From Actinomycetes bacterium (lineage in GTDB: Bacteria > Actinomycetota > Thermoleophilia > BMS3ABIN01), in contig JAJYXB010000001.1 of NCBI GenBank assembly GCA_021791195.1, positions 1 through 46,551 on the forward strand: a DNA stretch of 46,551 nt. Direction: 5' to 3'. A program made the position numbers and the translations under genes. This document shows, in pieces, positions 25,332-31,554 of the stretch (positions are counted from its first letter, which is position 1; each line of letters opens with the position of its first letter). Under the pieces are notes generated by a model, which was given only the letters and a program-made list of their open reading frames with translations, was not told the origin of the DNA and did not search any database.

Positions 25332-25970
25332 ATGAAAGCCAGCAAATTTTTGATTGCCTGTTTTGTGCTCGGACTTGTTATGGCCGTTGTCGGTTGTGAC
25401 TCCACGGGTTGGACTCCGCATGATAGGGCCACGGCTAACACCACGGCAACCGCTACTATTGCTACCACTGCAACTACAACTGCTACCACAACCGCTACCA
25501 CTGAAGCGACCGTAGGAGCGTGGACGCCAACAACACCGGGGGCTATGCCTCCGCCTGACACCACACCCACGCCACCCACGCCAGAGCCGATTGATTACAC
25601 CGCTGCCATCTTGTCAGCCACAAAGGGTGCTGTCGGAGATCGAGCCATGAGTGATCAGATATCATATAGCCCTATTGGCCAAGTCGCCACGGTCGCCTTC
25701 CAATGCGGGGCCGAAGATTTAACGCTCTATGCTACTCAGGCAGATATTGTAAAAATTGCCAAGGCCGTAGTTAATGCTTCGCCGGATGTACAGACGATAA
25801 ATGTTGATGCCTATTCCGATGCCACTGATAAATTTGGGAATACGAAGAATGAGATAGCTATCAGCACTCAGTTTAAACGCGCAACAGTAGACGAGATCAA
25901 TTCAGATAATTTTGATCCAACCAATCTCCCCCGAGTTGCTGATTTCTACAAAGAAATGATCAAGTTCTAA
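25332..25970 (+). CDS. Secreted lipoprotein with Thr-rich linker
   Basis: 212 residues. A signal peptide with a lipobox ending in V-V-G-C (Cys about residue 22) is followed by a Thr/Ala/Pro-rich linker to about residue 85, then a compact domain of about 125 residues with no recognised motif. The linker is typical of surface lipoproteins that hold a domain away from the membrane. GGGAGGA lies upstream of the ATG. It is probably cargo of the element that alters the host surface. It could be cotranscribed with the gene at 25024, 14 bp upstream. Confidence 0.8.
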   Translation: MKASKFLIACFVLGLVMAVVGCDSTGWTPHDRATANTTATATIATTATTTATTTATTEATVGAWTPTTPGAMPPPDTTPTPPTPEPIDYTAAILSATKGAVGDRAMSDQISYSPIGQVATVAFQCGAEDLTLYATQADIVKIAKAVVNASPDVQTINVDAYSDATDKFGNTKNEIAISTQFKRATVDEINSDNFDPTNLPRVADFYKEMIKF

Positions 25971-25975
25971 GTCGG

Positions 25976-26098
25976 GTGGAGAATATTTCTCGCAAAGCCG
26001 TTAGTGGGAGCGATCTTTCCAACCTGGCGAAAGAGGCGCTGGAGGCAGCGGCGGAGAACGATCCAGCCTTCGAGGGACTAACGCTCGAAGAAGTCTAG
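25976..26098 (+). CDS. Possible 40-residue small protein or remnant
   Basis: An open frame from GTG 25976 to TAG 26098 encodes an acidic helix-like peptide ending L-T-L-E-E-V. It starts six bases after the lipoprotein stop and has an overlapping GGGTGGAG purine stretch but no clear ribosome site. It may be a real short gene, the end of a decayed gene, or chance. Confidence 0.3.
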   Translation: MENISRKAVSGSDLSNLAKEALEAAAENDPAFEGLTLEEV

Positions 26099-26141
26099 CA
26101 GGCGCGCCAGACAGAAGCCTAAGATGGCTTCTGGGGGCTTC

Positions 26142-26185
26142 AAAGGGAAGGGTTCGAGGAGATCACGGACCCTTTCCCTTTTTTT
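26142..26185 (+). terminator. Intrinsic terminator (end of rightward cargo genes)
   Basis: Arms AAAGGGAAGGGT (26142-26153) and ACCCTTTCCC (26169-26178), followed by seven Ts. It ends the rightward cargo unit and overlaps the last codons of the convergent leftward operon. Confidence 0.8.
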
Positions 26186-26588
26186 GTCCGTGCAACGGTG
26201 CATTCGCCGCCTCCTTGCGGTGGGCCTCGAATACTTGCATGGCGAAGCTCTCCCGCTTCTGAATCGCTGCCGTGAGTCCCCGCCGGTCAAGCGTCCGGTA
26301 AGCGCGGTGAAGCTCGTTTTCCAGGCGTTCCCACTCCGGGGAATCCAGCGGGCAGCCGGCAGGCCATGCCCGAGAAAGTCGCTGGGTTGATTCGAGCAAC
26401 AGCGCGTCAGCTTGTTCCTGGTGGCGGAGAAGAGAAACGACTTCTGGTTTGTGGGCCTTGAGTTCCGTAATCAGTCCAGGCGGCAGCTCGCGGCTGAAAT
26501 CGTTTGCTTCGATGTCAAGAGCATCATCTTCAAGCCTGAGTTCGTAATAATGGCCGGTGACCTGCTGCCAGATTTCGAGGGCTTTCAT
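26163..26588 (-). CDS. Small helical protein, replication-module partner
   Basis: 141 residues. The N-terminus (residues 1-55) has L-R-L-E-D-D-A-L-D-I-E and L-K-A-H-K-P-E-V-V-S-L-L-R, resembling the TubC-like docking fold that often accompanies phage-type primases. The rest is charged and helical, with no catalytic motif. It overlaps the primase-helicase gene as ATGA and is the last gene of the leftward replication operon. A role as partner of the primase is inferred from that coupling. Confidence 0.6.
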   Translation of the reverse strand: MKALEIWQQVTGHYYELRLEDDALDIEANDFSRELPPGLITELKAHKPEVVSLLRHQEQADALLLESTQRLSRAWPAGCPLDSPEWERLENELHRAYRTLDRRGLTAAIQKRESFAMQVFEAHRKEAANAPLHGQKKGKGP

Positions 26589-28858
26589 ATCGCTAACCTG
26601 CCCTGCTCTCGAAGCTCGGAAAGCTCCGGTTCTGGTTCGTCGCTGTCACCCGGTACACTTGGGACAAACGGGACACTTGGGACAGAATCGTCGGATAAGA
26701 CATATCGGCGGCGGAGTTTGGATAGCACCGCGTCATCGTAAACCAGCCACCGGCCCTTTTGACCGTCAATCCTGTCTTGCTTAGTTTTCAGTCCTAAGTT
26801 CTTGAGAATCTGCCCTACCGCCTGGGACGTTTTGCCCGTCTTTTCCGCGATGTCCTTACTTTGGATATGAAGCAACCTCTCACCGGTGGGAGTTTGAAAT
26901 GTCCCGTCTGCCCCGTTTGTCCCGTTTGTACCGGGACTCAATGAGAAGAGGGTTTCCACTACCTGCCCTACGAGGGTAGAAGCCCGTTGTTCGATAAGTT
27001 CCCGCTGTAGTTCCCGGATGAATGCCTTGTAATCCTCAAGCACGTCATCCATGCCGGCGAACACGGCCCCGAAAGCACTACTAACCTGCCTGAGCCTGGG
27101 CTCAATGTCACTGCCGAGATCAAACGCCCCGGCCTGCTCTGCATCCGTACCGTGCCAGTTGCGAAAGCGGAACATCAGCAGCTTGTTCCTTAAGTTGGCT
27201 TGCTCCCGGTAAAAGCTCTTACCGAGGAAAACCGGGATGTCGGTTCTGTCGGTTTCCTGCATGATCTCAGTCAGACACCTGGCCTCAAGCGCCGCGTCCT
27301 TGAACCGGCGGCGGGTGCCAAAGACTTTAGGGCAGTAGGTGGGCAGGAATTGCAACTTGTCCGGGTTGTCCTTCATAGCCCTGATTACAGGGCGGCCACG
27401 CTCGAAGCCGCAATTTAGGATCGTAATTACCTCGTTATACTCATCGCTGTTTTTCATGTCGGCTTCATCCAAAACCACAGTGCCGCCCCACCTGCGAATC
27501 ATCCGGTAGATAGAGGCCGGGGTGACTGAGCCGGAAACCACGGTGGACTTGTAGCAGAGTCGGCCTACTGTGTCGATCAGCCGCGACTTGCCGCAGCCAG
27601 TGTCACCTAGCGCCCTGAGATACGGCAGCGTATTCATTTTGTCGTACAGATAAGTCAGCAGAACGTAGTAGGAAGCAAACTTGCGAAAGTTTGGGCTCAC
27701 GTCCACGTAACGGTTGATATGTTCTTGAATTGCGGTGAGAAGTGACTTGGTATCGCCGTAATCAGCAGCGCCGGTGGGCAACAAAACGGCCAGGAGTTCG
27801 TTCTCATCGGAAGGGAGCCGAGGGATTATCCTTTTCCCGTCCTCAAGTATAATTTCGTCTGCTTCCTCAACCTGGCCGTTGGCTATCTCGTACCTCAAGA
27901 AAGTCAGATGATGTCCGCCTAACAAAACTTCATCGTAAAGAAAACTGTCATCTGCATGGAAGCTTGTTTGACGCGGCTTCTCATCGTCTTTACGCGGGCG
28001 TTTCGGCCTAGATTTCGATGCTGGCGGTTCCGGCTCCGGCGGCGGGTTCTTAACCAGTTCCCTCAGCCCCTCCACCGTGCCGCCTGCCGCTATCCAGTCG
28101 CTAACGTCGCCCTTCGCCGGCAGGCCGGGCAGATGGATCACCTTCACGTCGGCAGCTACGCCTTCCAAAGCCTGCTTAACGTCCTGTGCGTGCTTGTGGC
28201 CTGTCGTGTCATTATCGGGGATGATAACCACATGAGCGCCCGCGAGGGCCTGAGAATAGCTATCAAGCCACTTGCCGGCACCACCACAATTACAGGTAGC
28301 CACGAGGCCGAGCTTTTTATCGAGATTGTCAGCATCCTTTTCACCCTCCACCACGTGAATGGTCTGACCGGCAGCAACCGCTTCGATCACTTCCGGCAGC
28401 CGGTACAGCACCCGGCGGGTGTCATTGAGGTTATTGATCAAGCCGCCCTTACCGTCCGGCCTTCGCTGATAGAAGCCTTTGGGATTGAGTCTTACAGCCT
28501 GATAAAGCAGGTGGCCGGACTCATCAACGTAATCATAAGTAGCGATGATCTCTTTCTTCTGTTTCTTTGCTTGGCCGCCGTCTGGAAACAAATCCTTCAA
28601 CTCCAAATCCATCGCCACGAGGATGTTTTCCGTTTCGCAGCCGGCGTGGCAATTGAGAAGGACTTTGCCGTCCGCCTCGGATACGCTCAGAGAATTTCGT
28701 TTGTCATCATGGGATGGACACCTGGCGGTCCATGAACTGTTACCGCCCTTGACGCCCTCGAGCCTTGAGAGGACTTTTTCGATGGGGGGTGATATAGTTG
28801 GTCCACCGAAGTTTTGAGAGACCTCCGCCGCCCGTGGGGGTTTTTCATTTCCAGTCAT
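26585..28858 (-). CDS. Primase-helicase replication protein (zinc finger, TOPRIM, AAA+-like)
   Basis: 757 residues in three parts. The N-terminal zinc-finger-like region has C-P-S-H-D-D and C-H-A-G-C (about 47-75), as in CHC2-type primases. A TOPRIM domain follows with V-E-G-E-K-D-A-D-N and I-I-P-D-N-D-T-T-G-H (about 165-225). The C-terminal half carries Walker A G-D-T-G-C-G-K-S-R and Walker B V-V-L-D-E-A-D, an ATPase/helicase core. A low-complexity V-P-S-V-P run precedes the C-terminus. It would start and unwind replication of the excised element. It overlaps its neighbours by TAATG and ATGA. Confidence 0.9.
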   Translation of the reverse strand: MTGNEKPPRAAEVSQNFGGPTISPPIEKVLSRLEGVKGGNSSWTARCPSHDDKRNSLSVSEADGKVLLNCHAGCETENILVAMDLELKDLFPDGGQAKKQKKEIIATYDYVDESGHLLYQAVRLNPKGFYQRRPDGKGGLINNLNDTRRVLYRLPEVIEAVAAGQTIHVVEGEKDADNLDKKLGLVATCNCGGAGKWLDSYSQALAGAHVVIIPDNDTTGHKHAQDVKQALEGVAADVKVIHLPGLPAKGDVSDWIAAGGTVEGLRELVKNPPPEPEPPASKSRPKRPRKDDEKPRQTSFHADDSFLYDEVLLGGHHLTFLRYEIANGQVEEADEIILEDGKRIIPRLPSDENELLAVLLPTGAADYGDTKSLLTAIQEHINRYVDVSPNFRKFASYYVLLTYLYDKMNTLPYLRALGDTGCGKSRLIDTVGRLCYKSTVVSGSVTPASIYRMIRRWGGTVVLDEADMKNSDEYNEVITILNCGFERGRPVIRAMKDNPDKLQFLPTYCPKVFGTRRRFKDAALEARCLTEIMQETDRTDIPVFLGKSFYREQANLRNKLLMFRFRNWHGTDAEQAGAFDLGSDIEPRLRQVSSAFGAVFAGMDDVLEDYKAFIRELQRELIEQRASTLVGQVVETLFSLSPGTNGTNGADGTFQTPTGERLLHIQSKDIAEKTGKTSQAVGQILKNLGLKTKQDRIDGQKGRWLVYDDAVLSKLRRRYVLSDDSVPSVPFVPSVPGDSDEPEPELSELREQGRLAI

Positions 28859-29073
28859 TAGGCGACACCTCCAGTCGCGTCTTTGCCCGGGCTTGAAAAA
28901 TCCTTAGCTACGCCGCTGTTTTCTGGCTCAGAATCGATCTTGGGCCGTTTGCCAAACCTCACCGGCCAAAGCACGCAATCCTCACACGGGCAGAGGCGGA
29001 CTTCCTTGGGAGAATCCGCGCAACAGTCCAGGCATTTGAGCCTGATGCGTTGCATGGGGGTTAGATTGGCCAT
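28858..29073 (-). CDS. Small Cys-rich, zinc-finger-like protein
   Basis: 71 residues. The N-terminal half has six cysteines arranged C-x2-C-C and C-x-C-x2-C, in the pattern of a small metal-binding domain, with basic residues between. The C-terminal half is charged and probably disordered. It is linked to both neighbours by one-base TAATG overlaps and sits between the excisionase and the primase. It may be a DNA-binding regulator or a replication accessory factor; no family was identified. Confidence 0.7.
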   Translation of the reverse strand: MANLTPMQRIRLKCLDCCADSPKEVRLCPCEDCVLWPVRFGKRPKIDSEPENSGVAKDFSSPGKDATGGVA

Positions 29074-29285
29074 TAAGATTCACCCCCCGGCACTACCCGC
29101 CCGGATTCCATGTAATTCATGACATCGGAAATCGCGTAGCGGACGCTCCGCCCGATTTTTGAATAGGGAATCCCGCGTGCCTCAGCTCTTTGATTGCGCA
29201 GCGTATGAACGGATATTCCCGTCATGTCGGACACTTGCTTTTCGTTCAAGTACTTTTCCCAAGCTGCTTTTTGTGCTTCATTCAT
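29073..29285 (-). CDS. xis: Excisionase / AlpA-like DNA-binding protein
   Basis: 70 residues with the helix-turn-helix of MerR/AlpA-type excisionases: E-K-Q-V-S-D-M-T-G-I-S-V-H-T-L-R-N-Q-R, followed by the G-I-P-Y-S-K-I-G-R-S-V-R-Y wing. It probably bends the att DNA and directs the integrase towards excision. It also may regulate the leftward operon, of which it is the first gene. AAAAAAGGAG lies upstream of its ATG. Confidence 0.88.
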   Translation of the reverse strand: MNEAQKAAWEKYLNEKQVSDMTGISVHTLRNQRAEARGIPYSKIGRSVRYAISDVMNYMESGRVVPGGES

Positions 29286-29321
29286 TTGATAATACTCCTT
29301 TTTTGTGGTTCTTTGGGCATT

Positions 29322-29344
29322 AAAAAAGCCGCTCGCTGGCGGCT
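29322..29344 (-). terminator. Intrinsic terminator in the xis leader (second)
   Basis: Leftward hairpin AGCCGC/GCGGCT with a six-base loop followed by six Us. It lies between the promoter and the xis start, so it may attenuate the operon. Confidence 0.7.
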
Positions 29345-29368
29345 CCGCTGTCCTGCTTATGTGATTGT

Positions 29369-29377
29369 CTATCTCAT
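29369..29377 (-). other. Three-codon minigene ATG AGA TAG
   Basis: Leftward ATG-AGA-TAG with GGAGG (29385-29389) seven bases upstream, an ideal ribosome site. It lies between two terminators in the xis leader. Minigenes like this can stall or drain ribosomes. Confidence 0.45.
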
Positions 29378-29422
29378 TGGTTTACCTCCAATAAAAAGGT
29401 TCCTCCCGCGAAGTGACGAAGC

Positions 29423-29445
29423 AAAAAAACCGCCCCCGAGGCGGT
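29423..29445 (-). terminator. Intrinsic terminator in the xis leader (first)
   Basis: Leftward hairpin ACCGCC/GGCGGT with a five-base loop and seven Us, about 30 bases after the predicted start of transcription. Confidence 0.75.
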
Positions 29446-29484
29446 GTCTGATTTTGGGTACGGCTCGCCCCCCACATATTTTCA

Positions 29485-29513
29485 ATATTAGCATGTCCCG
29501 AGATGCTATGCAA
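29485..29513 (-). promoter_or_regulatory. Promoter of the xis operon, with dyad operator
   Basis: Leftward -35 TTGCAT (29508-29513), 17-bp spacer, extended -10 TGCTAATAT (TAATAT at 29485-29490). The inverted repeat TAGCAT-N8-ATGCTA lies between the boxes and would suit a repressor. Confidence 0.7.
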
Positions 29514-29580
29514 TACTAAACTTGCCTTCTTGTCCCCTGATTTAACGGGGAATGACTTGTGTCAGTAGTTCATGGGCAAG

Positions 29581-29596
29581 GGAATATTGATATTCC
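29581..29596. promoter_or_regulatory. 16-bp palindrome, candidate operator
   Basis: GGAATATTGATATTCC is a perfect 7-bp dyad with a two-base centre. It lies in the 507-bp gap between xis and integrase. The rest of that gap also has a TAATAAC/GTTATTA inverted repeat near 29641-29670, but no gene. Confidence 0.5.
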
Positions 29597-29792
29597 AGCA
29601 CATCGTAAGCGTATGGGGCTGTTATGGTTTTGTTGTCGTTCTGTAATAACAGGCCAGAGGAAAAGTTATTATACTGCGATTTCTAGCGTTTGACTGCCTG
29701 CGGAATCTGCCCCCAAAATATACCAGAGATTAACCCCCCCTTCCCCGTCTGGTCAGGCTCCCGCCGCCATCTGTCAAAATAGGTTGTTGTTT

Positions 29793-30935
29793 TCATGCCT
29801 TTAGGTGTATCACATTCTCAGCAGCCGCCTCTTCCACTAGCCGTCCGGCCAGCTCCGCCGCCCGTCTGAGGATGCCGTCCTCAAAGTGCGCATACCGATG
29901 CGTTACACTGCGGCCCTTGTGTGTCAGCAGCCGGGATACCACGTCCAGGGAAACGTCGTGAGAGACAAGCAGAGAAGCGAACACGTGCCTGAGTCCATGC
30001 AGGGGCCTAAAATCAGCCGGTAAGCCTGCCTCTGCCTTGATCTGGTTCACCTGTTGTTTGATATCCACGAGCTGGCCGCCGCCCCTGCCGGGAAAGACGT
30101 AAAGTGAATCAGACTTTGCCGCTTGAATTTCGTTAAGCAGCCGCTCCGCGTAGCTACTCATGGGGATGATCTCATCGCGGCCTGATTTTGCATCCTTAAG
30201 CGTGATGTTCTTCCGGTGCCAGTCGATGTCATCCCACGTGAGTTTGAACATCTCTCCGCGTCTCATACCAGTGTAAAGCGCAAGCTGCATCATGGTTGCG
30301 CCTTGGCGCTGTGGGCTATTGTATTTAACGTGGTGGTCGATCACCTCCAGCAGTCTCCTAAGTTGCACGGGATTGAGGTCTTCCGTTTTTACGTTATCCA
30401 ACCTCGGCATTTGAACTGTGAATGTCAGGCCCCGGCATAGGCCGCGCTTGAGGCCAAAGTTACAGAGCCGCCTAAGCAGCTCCAGGGCGTGGGCTTGAGT
30501 CTGAGGGGATTTGTCTTTTAGCTCACGTCGTTTTAGCCGGTCGATGTCCAGCACGAGAATGTCGGCAGGCTGCTTGTCTGCAAATCGTGGCGCAAGGTAG
30601 CGGTTAAAAAGGGTGCTGTCGCTGGCATGGTTTTTATGTCCAGGGTTAAACTCCAGATATTCCTCCCAGAGCGCCGATATGGTCCAGGTCTTCTTTTTCC
30701 TGGCGGCCTTGGCCCGGCGCTCCTGGTTTGGTAGCTGCTCCCCATGCATCCGCTTAGTCCTAATGTGCGATGCCCTGGCCGGTGTCATTGCGTCGCGGTG
30801 TTGGCGGCCTGCCACCTCTTCGACCTGCTTAAAGGTTCCGTCACCCTGGCGCAGCCGGTAGAAGATGTAAAAGGTTCGCTCTCCGTCGTGGTCACGGTAA
30901 TACACACCCGGATATTTCGTCTTCTGGCGCTTCAT
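29793..30935 (-). CDS. int: Tyrosine-type site-specific integrase
   Basis: 380 residues. An N-terminal arm-binding part is followed by a core-binding region and the catalytic domain. The catalytic residues are seen as Y-T-G-M-R-R-G-E (first Arg), H-G-L-R-H-V-F-A-S (His and second Arg), L-T-H-K-G-R-S (third His) and the tyrosine in T-H-R-Y-A-H-F. The strand places it at the right end, reading towards the centre of the element. The preceding 170 bp contain repeated TTCCCAGCA motifs and the right att core. It would recombine attP with the tRNA-Gly 3' half. Confidence 0.95.
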   Translation of the reverse strand: MKRQKTKYPGVYYRDHDGERTFYIFYRLRQGDGTFKQVEEVAGRQHRDAMTPARASHIRTKRMHGEQLPNQERRAKAARKKKTWTISALWEEYLEFNPGHKNHASDSTLFNRYLAPRFADKQPADILVLDIDRLKRRELKDKSPQTQAHALELLRRLCNFGLKRGLCRGLTFTVQMPRLDNVKTEDLNPVQLRRLLEVIDHHVKYNSPQRQGATMMQLALYTGMRRGEMFKLTWDDIDWHRKNITLKDAKSGRDEIIPMSSYAERLLNEIQAAKSDSLYVFPGRGGGQLVDIKQQVNQIKAEAGLPADFRPLHGLRHVFASLLVSHDVSLDVVSRLLTHKGRSVTHRYAHFEDGILRRAAELAGRLVEEAAAENVIHLKA

Positions 30936-30954
30936 GATCTGCCTCCTTGGCCTT

Positions 30955-30990
30955 TGCTGGGAAACGCTCTTCCCAGCACTCTTCCCAGCA
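30955..30990. promoter_or_regulatory. Candidate integrase arm-type sites, right end
   Basis: TTCCCAGCA at 30970-30978 and 30982-30990 (12-bp spacing), with an inverted copy TGCTGGGAA at 30955-30963, just upstream of the integrase start. Confidence 0.65.
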
Positions 30991-31107
30991 CGAAGACAGT
31001 ATATTGTGGTAAACTAGCGCAAGTCAAGGGAAGATGTATGGGGTTAAAGTGCCTGCTAATCAGGGAAAAGAGGTGAGCTCGTGTCAAAAGAGGGAAAAGG
31101 TGATATT

Positions 31108-31158
31108 TCGGCTTCCCAAGCCGAAGATCGCGGGTTCGATCCCCGTCATCCGCTCCAA
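31108..31158 (+). repeat. attR core (3' half of tRNA-Gly)
   Basis: Identical to 24845-24895; matching continues to 31171 with one mismatch. The 5' part of the tRNA is missing, so this copy cannot encode a tRNA. Confidence 0.9.
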
Positions 31159-31372
31159 TTATTTTTCCTGCTCATTACGAGCTTTGCCGGCTTTCTGTCA
31201 CTGATATCCTTCCTGCTGGTCGTATTGATAGCCATGATCTTTCTTCCCGCGTAAGTCTCGTCACGAAAAGCCCTCCGCCGGTTGCTGGTTGCCTAACCAG
31301 AGATTATTCGGCGCGGAGCTCCCTGAAAGAATCGTGGGGTGCGGGAAACTACGTGTCACTTAAGAGGGGAGG

Positions 31373-31516
31373 ATGTGGTGTCTGGCTACAGAACGTTTCA
31401 AAGTCTTGCGCGACGGTGACAAGGACCTGTCGTTTACCGGCGTCCTGCCCGGCTTGAGACCCGATGACGAACAGCAGGGACCTGGGAGCGGCCGCTGGCC
31501 AGCCGGTCAACCGTAG
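31373..31516 (+). pseudogene. Truncated relative of the small protein at 25024
   Basis: A 47-codon frame reads R-F-K-V-L-R-D-G-D-K-D-L-S-F-T-G, then Q-G-P-G-S-G-R-W, and ends with TAG. It aligns with the first half of the protein at 25024-25317 (R-D-G-K-K-D-L-S-F-R-G, Q-G-P-Q-N-T-R-W) but stops before the E-I-D-I-Y core. GGGGAGG lies directly before the ATG. It sits just beyond attR, so each att copy is followed by a member of this family. Confidence 0.65.
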
Positions 31517-31554
31517 TTTTGGCAATAAGGTCTTTCGTAACAAAACCTGGGAAG

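Larger units (their letters stand above)
24845..31158. mobile_element. 6.3-kb integrative element in tRNA-Gly
   Basis: It is bounded by a 51-bp exact direct repeat (24845-24895 and 31108-31158) that starts in the tRNA anticodon stem. A tyrosine integrase lies at the right end reading inward, preceded by a likely attP arm region. The element also carries an excisionase, a Cys-rich small protein, a primase-helicase, a small docking-like protein, a lipoprotein and a small unknown protein. No capsid, conjugation or partition genes are visible. That suggests a phage satellite or integrative plasmid that depends on a helper, which is inferred from gene content only. Confidence 0.88.

Noticed and set aside
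26600-26700. GGGACA-type short repeats resembling a CRISPR or iteron
   Set aside because: They encode the V-P-S-V-P low-complexity tail of the primase; spacing is irregular and there is no leader.
31165-31253. Hydrophobic peptide frame just after attR (L-L-I-T-S-F-A-G-F-L-S-L)
   Set aside because: It has no start codon outside the tRNA fragment. It may be a remnant of a host gene, but there is too little to call.
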